64,000 nt of DNA, from contig CBFIJK010000007.1 in the NCBI GenBank assembly GCA_965662745.1, forward strand, positions 14,801 to 78,800. The letters run 5' to 3'. The translations under genes and the position numbers were made by a program. This DNA comes from Anianibacter sp965662745. GTDB taxonomy: Bacteria > Pseudomonadota > Alphaproteobacteria > Rhodobacterales > Rhodobacteraceae. The notes under the pieces were generated by a model. It was not told the origin of the DNA and searched no databases. It was given only the letters and a program-made list of their open reading frames with translations. The stretch's first letter is position 1; each line of letters opens with the position of its first letter. This document shows positions 41,720 through 50,503 of this stretch, piece after piece.

Positions 41720-43615
41720 ATGGACGGATTTCTTCTTCAGGCGACGATCTACTTGGCCACCGCCGTTCTGGCGGTGCCATTGGCCGCTCGTCTTGGGCTT
41801 GGATCCGTCCTTGGATACCTGCTCGCGGGCGTTCTGATCGGCCCGGTTCTGGGTCTGATCGGGTCGGAAAACGAAGACATTCAGCATTTTGCCGAATTCG
41901 GCGTCGTGATGATGCTGTTCCTCATCGGGCTGGAACTTGAACCCCGCGCGCTGTGGGATATGCGACATCGGCTGATCGGACTCGGCGGTTTGCAGATCCT
42001 GCTGACCATGGGGCTTGTGACGGGCGGCGCGATGTTCCTCGGCCAGCCTGCCGCCACCAGCCTTGCCATCGGCATGGTCCTTGCGTTGTCCTCGACCGCC
42101 ATCGTCCTGCAGACGCTGAACGAAAAGAACCTGATGCAGACAGGGGGCGGGCGATCGACCTTCTCGGTCCTTCTCACGCAGGATATCGCCGTCATCCCGA
42201 TGCTGGCGCTGCTGCCACTTCTGGCCGTCGCGAATGAGCCGCTGTTCGGCCCGGACGGATCGGTGGTGCGTACGCTGTCGGACGAGCACGCAGGCGATGC
42301 CGGGCATCACTCGATGTCCCTCGTTCAGGGCCTGCCCGGTTGGGGCGTCACGCTGGTCACATTGGCGGCCGTGGCGTTCATCATCCTGCTGGGCATCTAC
42401 GGCGCCCGGCCCCTTTTCCGCTTCATCCACGCCGCGCGACTGCGCGAGATGTACACCGCCTTTGCGCTTCTCATCGTCGTGGGTATCGCCCTGTTGATGA
42501 CGCTGGTGGGTCTGTCACCCGCGCTTGGCACGTTCCTTGCGGGCGTCGTTCTCGCCAATAGCGAATTCCGGCACGAGCTTGAATCGGATATCGAGCCGTT
42601 CAAGGGCCTCTTGCTTGGCCTTTTCTTCATTACTGTCGGCGCAGGCATCAACTTTTCTGTGCTTTTCCGCCAGCCGGTCACGATCCTCGGGCTGACCATC
42701 GCGTTGATGGTCACAAAAGGCGTCGTGCTGTTCGTCCTTGGCCGTCTGTTCAAACTGAAAGGGCGCGATCAATGGCTCTTCACGCTTGGCCTCGCGCAGG
42801 CGGGGGAATTCGGCTTTGTCCTGATTTCCTTTTCGCTGCAGCAGGGCGTGCTGGGCCAAGCGATTTCCGAGCGCCTTCTGCTGATCGTCGCGCTGTCGAT
42901 GATGATCACGCCGCTTTGCTTCATCGCCTATGACGTGATCTCGAAACGCATGTCCGACCCCGAGGAAGAGCCCGAGAGCGACGAGATCGACGAACAGGGC
43001 CAGATCATCATCGCCGGCGTCGGGCGCTTTGGGCAGGTCGTGAACCGCATGGTCCAGATGTCGGGCTTCAAGACAACGGTTCTGGATCACGACCTGAAGA
43101 CAATCCAGCTGATGCGCAAGTTCGGCTTCAAGGGCTACTTCGGCAACCCGACGCGGCCCGATATCCTGCATGCCGCCGGTTTGGCGCAGGCCAAGGTTCT
43201 GGTCGTTTCGCTGGACGACAAGGCGGCGGCGACGCGCCTCGTGGCCTATGCAAGGCGCGAGCGGCCCGACATTCACATCGTCGCCCGCGCCCGCGACCGC
43301 AGCCATGTCTACGAGCTGTATCGTGCCGGCGCGAATGACATCGTACGAGAGCTGTTCGACAGCTCTCTGCGCGCGGGCCGCTACGTGCTCGAAAACATGG
43401 GCCTTACAGAGTTCGAGGCGAACGAGCTCGAAACCACCTTCTACCACATGGATCGACAGGCCGTGCGCGATCTCGCCTCGCTCTGGAAACCGGGCGTTCC
43501 GGCGGATCAGAACCCCGACTACGTCGAGCGCGCCAAAGAGCTGAACAAGGACCTCGAGACGGCGTTGTTGGAGCAGTTCGAGGACGGCGAGGACGACGAG
43601 GACGCCAAGACCTGA
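41720..43615 (+). CDS. CPA2 family monovalent cation:proton antiporter (KefB/YbaL-like)
   Basis: A 631-residue membrane transporter: about 12 helices in the first 390 residues with LGSVLGYLLAGVLIGPVLG early, then a cytoplasmic RCK N domain (IIIAGVGRFGQVVNRM, Rossmann glycines, about 430-445) ending in a helical acidic tail. The nucleotide-binding domain gates K+ or Na+/H+ exchange. ATG at 41720 gives the hydrophobic N terminus MDGFLLQATIYLATAVL; the frame extends upstream without a likely start. Ion specificity unknown. Confidence 0.9.
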   Translation: MDGFLLQATIYLATAVLAVPLAARLGLGSVLGYLLAGVLIGPVLGLIGSENEDIQHFAEFGVVMMLFLIGLELEPRALWDMRHRLIGLGGLQILLTMGLVTGGAMFLGQPAATSLAIGMVLALSSTAIVLQTLNEKNLMQTGGGRSTFSVLLTQDIAVIPMLALLPLLAVANEPLFGPDGSVVRTLSDEHAGDAGHHSMSLVQGLPGWGVTLVTLAAVAFIILLGIYGARPLFRFIHAARLREMYTAFALLIVVGIALLMTLVGLSPALGTFLAGVVLANSEFRHELESDIEPFKGLLLGLFFITVGAGINFSVLFRQPVTILGLTIALMVTKGVVLFVLGRLFKLKGRDQWLFTLGLAQAGEFGFVLISFSLQQGVLGQAISERLLLIVALSMMITPLCFIAYDVISKRMSDPEEEPESDEIDEQGQIIIAGVGRFGQVVNRMVQMSGFKTTVLDHDLKTIQLMRKFGFKGYFGNPTRPDILHAAGLAQAKVLVVSLDDKAAATRLVAYARRERPDIHIVARARDRSHVYELYRAGANDIVRELFDSSLRAGRYVLENMGLTEFEANELETTFYHMDRQAVRDLASLWKPGVPADQNPDYVERAKELNKDLETALLEQFEDGEDDEDAKT

Positions 43616-43750
43616 AGCCGCGCAGACGGCTGGGCAGGTCCAACGTCATGCATTGGGCGGCGGCGGCACGGACTTCCGCGGGGGTTCGCCAGACCGCATT
43701 GTGTCCCCAACGCCCTAGCTATCGCAGTGGCTTGCTTTTAGCCTGATGCA

Positions 43751-44236
43751 ATGAACACCTTCCGCACCGCTCGCGCGCAGGACGCAAATCGTTGCTTTGA
43801 AATCGAAACTTCCGCCTATGAGGGGGACGAAGCCGCGACGCTGGAGAAAATCTCCAAACGGATCGATGTCTATCCGGAGGGCTTTCTAATTCTCGAATCC
43901 AAGGGTGAAATCGCAGGCTTCATCAATTGCGGGTGCGCGCAGGCCGTCGAAATGTCCGACGAAGAGTTCAAGGAACTGATCGGCCACAACCCGGACGCGC
44001 CGAATGTCATCATCATGTCAGTCGTGGTCGACCCCGCGCAGCAGGGCAAAGGCCTGTCGAGAGCCTTGATGGTAGAGTTCATCGAGCGGATGCGGCGCAT
44101 GGGAAAGACGACCATACACTTGATGTGCAAATCGAAGCACGTACCGCTCTACGAAAGGTTCGGATACCGCTATCTGCAGCCATCCGCCTCGGGACACGGC
44201 GGAATGACATGGCACGAGATGTCCTTGGATCTGTGA
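43751..44236 (+). CDS. GNAT family N-acetyltransferase
   Basis: A 161-residue acyltransferase: acetyl-CoA loop in VVVDPAQQGKGLSRALM (about 95-111) and YERFGYRYLQP near the C terminus. The N terminus FRTARAQDANRCFEIE is as in RimI-like members. It stands alone between a transporter and the convergent cobT. Substrate unknown. Confidence 0.85.
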   Translation: MNTFRTARAQDANRCFEIETSAYEGDEAATLEKISKRIDVYPEGFLILESKGEIAGFINCGCAQAVEMSDEEFKELIGHNPDAPNVIIMSVVVDPAQQGKGLSRALMVEFIERMRRMGKTTIHLMCKSKHVPLYERFGYRYLQPSASGHGGMTWHEMSLDL

Positions 44237-44276
44237 TCGTCGGTCGTCACTTGGGTAGGACACTGAAGAGAGGCCC

Positions 44277-45293
44277 CTACCCCTCGCTGACGCCCGCTTC
44301 GTCAAAGCTGGCCATCCCTGAATGGCAGGCGATCGCGCCCTTCAGCACGCCAATCGCCAAAGCGGCTCCCGATCCTTCACCCAGCCGCAGGCCCAGCGAC
44401 AGAAGCGGCACCTTCCCGATCTGATCGAGAAGCCGCGCATGGGCGCCTTCCGTCGACAGGTGTCCGGCGACGCAATGATCGAGCGCCCCGGGACGCGCCT
44501 TTTCCAGAACGGCGGCCGCGGACGAGCAGATGAAGCCATCAAGGATCACTGGCACGCAGAGGACGCGCGCGCGCAGGATCGCGCCCGTCATCGCGGCCAG
44601 CTCTCGCCCGCCGACGGCTGCCAGCGCGCCCAGTGGATCGTGCAGCGCCGCGCCATGGTGACTGATGGCCGCGTCCACCACCTGCGCCTTGCGCGCCAGC
44701 CCTGCGTCGTCGACGCCCGTGCCCCGGCCGACCCAGTCCTGTCCGGACCCGCCATAAAGCGCGCAAGCCAGCGCTGCCGCCGATGTCGTGTTTCCGATCC
44801 CCATCTCGCCGACGACAAGAAGGTCCGCGCCCGCGTCAACGGCGTTCCACCCTGACGACAGGGCCGCCGCGCAGTCGTGTTCGGTCATCGCCGGGCCCTC
44901 GGTGAAATCCGCCGTGGGCCGATCCAGATCGAGCGCCACCACCGACATTTTCGCCCCGAAGGCACGCGACAACTGGTTGATCGCCGCCCCGCCACCTTCG
45001 AAATTGGCAACCATCTGTGCGGTCACTTCTGCCGGAAAGGCCGACACGCCCCGCGCCGTGACGCCATGGTTGCCCGCGAAAATGACGACCTGCGGACGCT
45101 CCAGCGCCGGGCGCGAAGCGCCGCGCCAGCTTGCATACCAGATCGAAAGATCCTCAAGCCGTCCCAGCGCCCCCGGCGGTTTGGTCAGCGATCCGTTGCG
45201 TGCGCTCGCCGCGTCCCTTGCGGCGCTGTCGGCCTCGGGCAATGCCGTCAGGACAGCACGGAAATCGTCAAGGGTCTGCGGAGCGTCTGTCAT
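44277..45293 (-). CDS. cobT: Nicotinate-nucleotide--dimethylbenzimidazole phosphoribosyltransferase
   Basis: Makes alpha-ribazole phosphate for the lower ligand of cobalamin; 338 residues. GEMGIGNTTSAAAL and IFAGNHGVTARGVSAFP are family signatures, and the C-terminal half is intact. I prefer the ATG at 45293, preceded by GGAAAG, over the ATG at 45308. Divergent from the cobalamin synthase gene. In the aerobic-pathway naming this is CobU; note the clash with cobaltochelatase CobT at 27134. Confidence 0.93.
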   Translation of the reverse strand: MTDAPQTLDDFRAVLTALPEADSAARDAASARNGSLTKPPGALGRLEDLSIWYASWRGASRPALERPQVVIFAGNHGVTARGVSAFPAEVTAQMVANFEGGGAAINQLSRAFGAKMSVVALDLDRPTADFTEGPAMTEHDCAAALSSGWNAVDAGADLLVVGEMGIGNTTSAAALACALYGGSGQDWVGRGTGVDDAGLARKAQVVDAAISHHGAALHDPLGALAAVGGRELAAMTGAILRARVLCVPVILDGFICSSAAAVLEKARPGALDHCVAGHLSTEGAHARLLDQIGKVPLLSLGLRLGEGSGAALAIGVLKGAIACHSGMASFDEAGVSEG

Positions 45294-45369
45294 CTGGGCA
45301 CTTTCCATTGCGCGTTGTCTCGGCGCGGCCTATCGCTGGGCCAGACCGCCGAAATGGGACAAATCACCG

Positions 45370-46134
45370 ATGGCCAATATGGGCAAGATGCCGATCTTCG
45401 AGAGGGGCGATATCGCCGCCGCTTTCGCGCTATTGACCCGGTTGCCGGGGTTTTCCGGCGCCCCGATAGAGCGCGGCGCTCGGGCAGCCTGGGCCTATCC
45501 TTTCGTTGGGGCAGCGATGGGCCTTGGCGCCGGGGTCACGGGCGCGCTGGCGCTCTGGCTGGGGCTTGCACCTGCCTTTGCCGCTGGCCTTGCGCTGGTG
45601 GCGGGCATCATGGCGACGGGCGCGCTGCACGAGGACGGGCTGGCCGACACCGCCGATGGCCTCTGGGGCGGATGGGATCCGGAACGACGGCTTGAGATCA
45701 TGAAGGACAGCCAGATCGGCAGCTACGGCGTGATCGCGCTTGGCCTGTCGCTGATCCTGCGTTGGGCCGCGCTTTCGGCGCTGTTCGCGGCGGGCGGGGC
45801 GATCTGGGCGCTGATCGGTGCCGGGGCCCTGTCGCGTGCGGGGATGATCCTGCCGATGGCCACCCTACCCCACGCGCGGGACGGCGGGCTTGCCAGGCGC
45901 ACGGGACAGGTCGAGGCGGATACGGCATGGTTGGCGGTTGGCGTTGCTGCCGTGATCGCCCTGCTGGCCCTCGGGTTTGGCGCGATCTGGGCGGCTATCG
46001 TGGTGCTTGCGCTTGCCTTTGTCCTGCGCGCGTTGGCGCGGGCGAAGCTAGGCGGTCAGACCGGCGATGTGCTGGGCGCGACCCAACAAGTGTGCGAGAT
46101 CACAGTTCTTATGATCCTCGCCTCGGCCATCTAG
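45370..46134 (+). CDS. cobS: Adenosylcobinamide-GDP ribazoletransferase (cobalamin synthase)
   Basis: Inner-membrane enzyme of about 254 residues that joins adenosylcobinamide-GDP to alpha-ribazole. GALHEDGLADTADGLWGG (about 78-95) with its acidic metal-binding residues is the family signature, and several hydrophobic helices follow. The ATG at 45370 is chosen; upstream codons in this frame are the antisense of cobT. CobV in the aerobic naming. Confidence 0.93.
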   Translation: MANMGKMPIFERGDIAAAFALLTRLPGFSGAPIERGARAAWAYPFVGAAMGLGAGVTGALALWLGLAPAFAAGLALVAGIMATGALHEDGLADTADGLWGGWDPERRLEIMKDSQIGSYGVIALGLSLILRWAALSALFAAGGAIWALIGAGALSRAGMILPMATLPHARDGGLARRTGQVEADTAWLAVGVAAVIALLALGFGAIWAAIVVLALAFVLRALARAKLGGQTGDVLGATQQVCEITVLMILASAI

Positions 46135-46137
46135 GCC

Positions 46138-46842
46138 TCAGCGGCCGTCCGGGATCTGCCCGCCCTGCCAGCGCGCTTCCAGCGCCTCGATGGCGCGGAT
46201 CCGCTCTTCGGTCTTGGGGTGGCTCATCATCCAGGCAGGCGCGGGCGCACCCGCGGAATTGGTCAGCTTCTCCAGCTTGCGGAACAGCGATTTCTGCGGC
46301 TCTGTCCCGAGGCCCGCTTTGACCATCAGCGCGGCAGCATAGGCATCGGCCTCATACTCATCGCTGCGCGACAGCTTGGCCGACAGAAGAGACGCAAGCG
46401 CGTTCGCGATCATCGCGCCGACGCCCGGAATGATCCGCGACAGAACCATCGCCAGCCCCATGCGCAGCGCATTGGTGCCCGAAAAATCAATCATCCTCCG
46501 CCGCGAATGGCCCAGCGCCACATGCCCCAGTTCGTGCGCGATCACGCTGGCCAGTTCCTCGGCAGAGACCAGCCCGTGCCGATAGCGATTATAAAAACCC
46601 CGCGTGATGAAGATGCGGCCATCGGGGGCGGCAAGACCGTTGACCGGGTCGATCTCATAAAGATGCAGTTTGACCTTTGCCACGTCGAGCGCCTTGGCCA
46701 TCTTGTCAAGGATCGGAGAGAGGCCTGGATCGAAAAGCTCGACCGATTGCGCGTCAAGCTGGCGCGAGGTGCGCCAGACGGAAAAGCGATACATCGCAAA
46801 TCCGTAAAGCAGCGCAAGAATGATCGGCGAGAATTTCAACAT
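46138..46842 (-). CDS. M48 family zinc metallopeptidase
   Basis: A 234-residue peptidase with an N-terminal transmembrane anchor (about 5-20) and the zinc motif HELGH in VIAHELGHVALGHS (about 124). Distal ligand region YEADAYAAALM (about 175) supplies the third ligand Glu. Membrane-bound, possibly in envelope protein quality control (HtpX/BepA relatives). Convergent with cobalamin synthase, 3 bp apart. Confidence 0.88.
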   Translation of the reverse strand: MLKFSPIILALLYGFAMYRFSVWRTSRQLDAQSVELFDPGLSPILDKMAKALDVAKVKLHLYEIDPVNGLAAPDGRIFITRGFYNRYRHGLVSAEELASVIAHELGHVALGHSRRRMIDFSGTNALRMGLAMVLSRIIPGVGAMIANALASLLSAKLSRSDEYEADAYAAALMVKAGLGTEPQKSLFRKLEKLTNSAGAPAPAWMMSHPKTEERIRAIEALEARWQGGQIPDGR

Positions 46843-46908
46843 GGGATGAATATGGGGCGCAAGCAGGGCCGCGCAAACCCCGGCTGGCCGCTTTGTGATG
46901 CGGCCTGG

Positions 46909-48072
46909 TCACGCATCCCAGGCGACCGGCACCGAGAGCGGACCGCGAAACGCCCAGCCTGCGAAGGGCGCATCGCCCATCAGGCGCAGGCCCGGCAAGC
47001 GGTCGAACAACATCGGCAGCGCGACCTCGGAGATCAGCGCAAGGGAAGCGGCCGCGCCCGCGCAGAAATGCGGCCCCGCCCCAAAGGCGAGAGAGGCGCG
47101 GGTATCGCGAGTCAGATCGAAGGCAGCGGGCCGATCCCAGACGTCTTCGTCCCGGTTGCCGGAGCCGAACATCAGGAAGACGCGGTCGCCTTCCTCAAGT
47201 GCCACGCCGTCGACCGTGTCCGCCATCGCCACGCGGCGCGGGGACATGCCGATGGGCGATATCCAGCGCGCGTATTCCTGAAACGCCGCGCGCCATGTGA
47301 CCGTGCCATTCGTCACCAGCGCCAGTTGATCCGAATGGGTCAACAGCGCCCAGACGCAGCCCGCGATGGCATCGCGCGGCTCGTTCTGGCCGCCTGAAAT
47401 CGCGAGTTTCACATTGGCCCGCAGCGTTTCCATCGGCAGCCCCGCGGCCAGTTGCGCGGCGATCAGGGACTTCTCATGCGGCGGCGTCTCGGCGCCCAGC
47501 CGCGCGTCGATATGCGCGTCGATCAGCGCAGTGCAGTCGTTGCAATTGGCCTCGACCGCGGGATCGCCTGTGTAATTGGCAATCCCGTCCATCATCCCCT
47601 GGCTGACGCGGTCCATGTCGCGCCAGTCCATATCCGTCAGGCCCGTGATCGTCTTCAGCGCCTCGGCCGAGACGGGCATTGCGTAGTCGGCGACCAGATC
47701 GCATTGGCCCAGCGGCGCGATCCGGTCCAGCACATCCTGCGTGGCGGCGCGGAATTCGGCCAGCCAATGCTCGCGTACGGTGCGCGGCGAAAACGCGGGG
47801 AACGTCGCCTTGCGCTCTGCGGCGTGGGCGTCGCCATCCTTGCGCATCATGTTCTGGCCCATGAGCATGGTCATCAACCCGCCAGGCTGGTCGCTAGAAA
47901 AGACCTGCACGCGCTTTTCCTCGCGCGAGATGGCAGCGTGCTTGGTGATCAGGGTTGCGCCAAGCTGCGGGACAAAGGCGATAGGGGCACCTTCGCGCAT
48001 AGCGGCGAGATCGGGATAGGGGTCGGCGTGGAATTTCCCTGTGTCGATCTCATAGACCGGTGCATCGCTCAT
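46909..48072 (-). CDS. Cytochrome P450
   Basis: A 387-residue soluble P450. Heme-thiolate motif FGAGPHFCAGAA with C337, and a K-helix ExxR (EYAR, about 280). The I-helix, normally with AGxDT, reads ISGGQNEPRD (about 231-240), so the usual acid/threonine pair is replaced by Asn/Glu/Pro. That variant is found in a group of bacterial P450s. The ATG at 48072 overlaps the DedA stop (ATGA). Electron-transfer partners are not nearby. Substrate unknown. Confidence 0.92.
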   Translation of the reverse strand: MSDAPVYEIDTGKFHADPYPDLAAMREGAPIAFVPQLGATLITKHAAISREEKRVQVFSSDQPGGLMTMLMGQNMMRKDGDAHAAERKATFPAFSPRTVREHWLAEFRAATQDVLDRIAPLGQCDLVADYAMPVSAEALKTITGLTDMDWRDMDRVSQGMMDGIANYTGDPAVEANCNDCTALIDAHIDARLGAETPPHEKSLIAAQLAAGLPMETLRANVKLAISGGQNEPRDAIAGCVWALLTHSDQLALVTNGTVTWRAAFQEYARWISPIGMSPRRVAMADTVDGVALEEGDRVFLMFGSGNRDEDVWDRPAAFDLTRDTRASLAFGAGPHFCAGAAASLALISEVALPMLFDRLPGLRLMGDAPFAGWAFRGPLSVPVAWDA

Positions 48073-48689
48073 GACTTGCCTCTTTCCTTCGCCCTTGCCC
48101 GATCCGCCCGGATCGCCGCGCGCAGCCACAGGCCAAGCCCAAACGCCACGACCCCGGCGGCCAGCGCGCCCGAGATGTTGGACAGGATACCCGACACCGC
48201 CCCGATCCGGTCGACGAAAAGATACCCCAGCCCGACATAGAGCGTGACCCAGATCACCTCTCCGGCGACGTCCCAAAGCGTAAAGCGCCAGGTCTTCATC
48301 CCGGCGGCCCCTGCGGCGAGGTTGACCCAGGGACCAAGCGGCGCAACAGCCCAAGTGGACAGGAACACGCCCAGCCCGCCGCGCCGTTCGACCATGCCTT
48401 CGGCCCGCGCGACCAGCTTGGCCCGCGCGGGATTACGGGCGACGCGGGCAAGGATCGACCGTCCGCCGACGCGTCCGATCTGAAAGCCGACCTGATCGCC
48501 CAGCACCGCGCCGGTGAAGGCGGCAAGCCCGACCTCAAGCGGTTCGAGATCGCCTGTAGCCCCCAGCGCGCCGCCGGTCAGCATCAGAAGGGATGTGGGG
48601 ATCGGCAGGAACAGGCACGACAGGAACGTCGCGATCCCGATGGACCACGCGCCATAGCTGGTGAGAAAGCCGAACAAGACCTCGGTCAC
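48069..48689 (-). CDS. DedA family membrane protein
   Basis: A 206-residue member of the DedA/VTT family of inner-membrane lipid flippases or transporters: FLPIPTSLLMLTGGALGATG, LGDQVGFQIGRVGG and FLSTWAVAPLGPWVNLAAG are conserved loops. Overlaps its neighbours on both sides by 4 bp. DedA proteins are linked to undecaprenyl-phosphate or other lipid recycling. Confidence 0.88.
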   Translation of the reverse strand: MTEVLFGFLTSYGAWSIGIATFLSCLFLPIPTSLLMLTGGALGATGDLEPLEVGLAAFTGAVLGDQVGFQIGRVGGRSILARVARNPARAKLVARAEGMVERRGGLGVFLSTWAVAPLGPWVNLAAGAAGMKTWRFTLWDVAGEVIWVTLYVGLGYLFVDRIGAVSGILSNISGALAAGVVAFGLGLWLRAAIRADRARAKERGKS

Positions 48690-49039
48690 GGGCGATCCTT
48701 GGGCGGGGGCGCCGCTGCCTCGATCCGCTCGATCAGCACCTCAAGCGGCACGCCGCTTTCCTTCGCGATCTCGTTCAGTGTCAGGCGAACGCCCTTGGGC
48801 GGCATCGCCTCTCCAAGCGCCGCGTCCATCTCGGGGCGCGGGATGCGCCAGCTGGTCGCGACATAGCGCGGCGTCATCCACCCCTCGATCGGCTGGCGGA
48901 ACTTGGCCGGATCGCTCCAGTACATCGCGAACAGTGCAGCGCGCACGGCAAAGACCACGAAAAGCGCAAGAGCAAGCGCGAAGGCCCCGGTCAGCCAGGG
49001 ATGGCGCTTGGCAGCCTGTTTCAGGCGGGAGGGCATCAA
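48686..49039 (-). CDS. Small membrane protein, unknown function
   Basis: A 117-residue protein with one transmembrane helix (WLTGAFALALALFVVFAVRAAL, about 15-36) and a soluble domain with a helix-rich LTLNEIAKESGVPLEVLIERIE. Its stop overlaps the DedA start (ATGA). Starts with two adjacent ATGs. It is probably co-expressed with DedA; family not recognised. Confidence 0.7.
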   Translation of the reverse strand: MMPSRLKQAAKRHPWLTGAFALALALFVVFAVRAALFAMYWSDPAKFRQPIEGWMTPRYVATSWRIPRPEMDAALGEAMPPKGVRLTLNEIAKESGVPLEVLIERIEAAAPPPKDRP

Positions 49040-49098
49040 CGAGGTCCGTTATGAAGCAGCAAGTCCAGCCTGATAGCCGGACCGGCAAGAGGCAAGGC

Positions 49099-50286
49099 CT
49101 AACGCCCCAGCGCGCGCATCCCACGTTCGATCCCGTCGAGGGTCATCGGCACCATGCGGTCTGCGCCGAAGACTTCCCTAATCATCGCGATGGACTGGGT
49201 GTAGCCCCAGTGCCTTTCCGGCACAGGGTTGATCCACAGATGGTCGGGCCACTGATCGCGGGCGCGTTCCAGCCAGACCTGCCCGGACTCGGGGTTCCAG
49301 TGTTCATTTGCGCCGCCGGGAAAAGCGATCTCATAGGGCGACATCGACGCATCGCCGACGAAAATGCACTTGTAGTCGGACCCATAGGTGCGCAGCACGT
49401 CCATCGTCGGGATCTGTTCGGTCCAGCGGCGGCGGTTGTCGCGCCACAGGCCCTCGTAAATGCAGTTGTGGAAGTAGTAGTATTCCAGATGCTTGAACTC
49501 GGCGCGGGCGGCGGAAAACAGCTCTTCCACCACGCGGATATGATCGTCCATCGACCCGCCCACATCAAGAAACAGAAGCACTTTCACCGCATTGCGCCGC
49601 TCTGGCCGGGTCTTGACGTCAAGATAGCCGTTCTCGGCCGTCGCGCGGATGGTGCCGTTCAGATCAAGCTCTTCTTCGGCGCCGTCGCGCGCCCATTTGC
49701 GCAGGCGTTTCAGCGCGACCTTGATGTTGCGCGTGCCGATCTCGACACTGTCGTCATATTGGCGAAACTCGCGCTTGTCCCAGACCTTCACGGCCTTGCG
49801 GTGGCGACTTTCGTCCTGCCCGATGCGCACGCCTTCGGGGTTGTATCCATAGGCCCCGAACGGAGACGTCCCGGCGGTGCCGATCCACTTGCTGCCCCCC
49901 TGGTGGCGGCTGTCCTGTTCCTTCAGCCGCTCTTTCAGCGTCTCCATCAGCTTGTCGAACCCGCCCAGCGCCTCGATCTCGCGCCGCTCGTCCTCGCTGA
50001 GGTGCTTTTCAGCCATCTTGCGCAGCCATTCTTCGGGGATATCGACGGCCTCGATCACATCCTGCATCGAGATTTGCGCCAGTCCCTCGAAGGACTTGGC
50101 AAAGGCACGATCGAAACGGTCGATATGCCGCTCGTCCTTCACCATCGCCGCGCGTGCCAGATAGTAGAACCCGTCGATATCATAGGTCACAAGGCCCGCG
50201 CCCATCGCTTCAAGAAAGGTCAGGTATTCGCGGACGGAGACGGGCAGTTTCGCCGCGCGCAGGTTTTCGAAGAAGGGCAGGAACAT
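49099..50286 (-). CDS. CoxE-like VWA domain protein
   Basis: A 395-residue protein with an N-terminal helical region and a C-terminal VWA domain of the CoxE type: KVLLFLDVGGSMDDHI (about 224-239) is a MIDAS-like segment, here with Gly in place of the first Ser. Family members work with a MoxR AAA+ ATPase in enzyme maturation or metal insertion; one is encoded 3 kb upstream (53245). The gene lies in the long minus-strand train. Confidence 0.85.
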   Translation of the reverse strand: MFLPFFENLRAAKLPVSVREYLTFLEAMGAGLVTYDIDGFYYLARAAMVKDERHIDRFDRAFAKSFEGLAQISMQDVIEAVDIPEEWLRKMAEKHLSEDERREIEALGGFDKLMETLKERLKEQDSRHQGGSKWIGTAGTSPFGAYGYNPEGVRIGQDESRHRKAVKVWDKREFRQYDDSVEIGTRNIKVALKRLRKWARDGAEEELDLNGTIRATAENGYLDVKTRPERRNAVKVLLFLDVGGSMDDHIRVVEELFSAARAEFKHLEYYYFHNCIYEGLWRDNRRRWTEQIPTMDVLRTYGSDYKCIFVGDASMSPYEIAFPGGANEHWNPESGQVWLERARDQWPDHLWINPVPERHWGYTQSIAMIREVFGADRMVPMTLDGIERGMRALGR

Positions 50287-50332
50287 GACGGCCCTTTCCT
50301 AGCTGAAGCAGGCGCGCTTGTCCAAAACGCGA

Positions 50333-50500
50333 TCAGACGAAGGCGCGGTGAATGACCAACGTGAAGATCAGGCCGACCAGCGCAAAGAGAATGCCGAACC
50401 CGGCCGCATATTGCGCCATGTCGGCCTTCTTGCCGCCGCGGCGCCTGGCCAGCGCACCGCCCCACAAAGCGCCCAGAACAGCGCCGATCAATACGAACAT
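50333..50500 (-). CDS. 55-residue membrane protein, easily missed
   Basis: Reads MFVLIGAVLGALWGGALARR, then a basic GGKKADMAQ loop, then FGILFALVGLIFTLVIHRAF: two transmembrane helices with a short cytoplasmic hairpin. A near-ideal ribosome binding site (AGGAGGG) is 6 bp before the ATG. It lies in the 217 bp gap between the VWA and DUF2927 genes, same strand. Good start, codon use and hydropathy support it as a gene. Function unknown. Confidence 0.75.
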   Translation of the reverse strand: MFVLIGAVLGALWGGALARRRGGKKADMAQYAAGFGILFALVGLIFTLVIHRAFV

Positions 50501-50503
50501 TCC

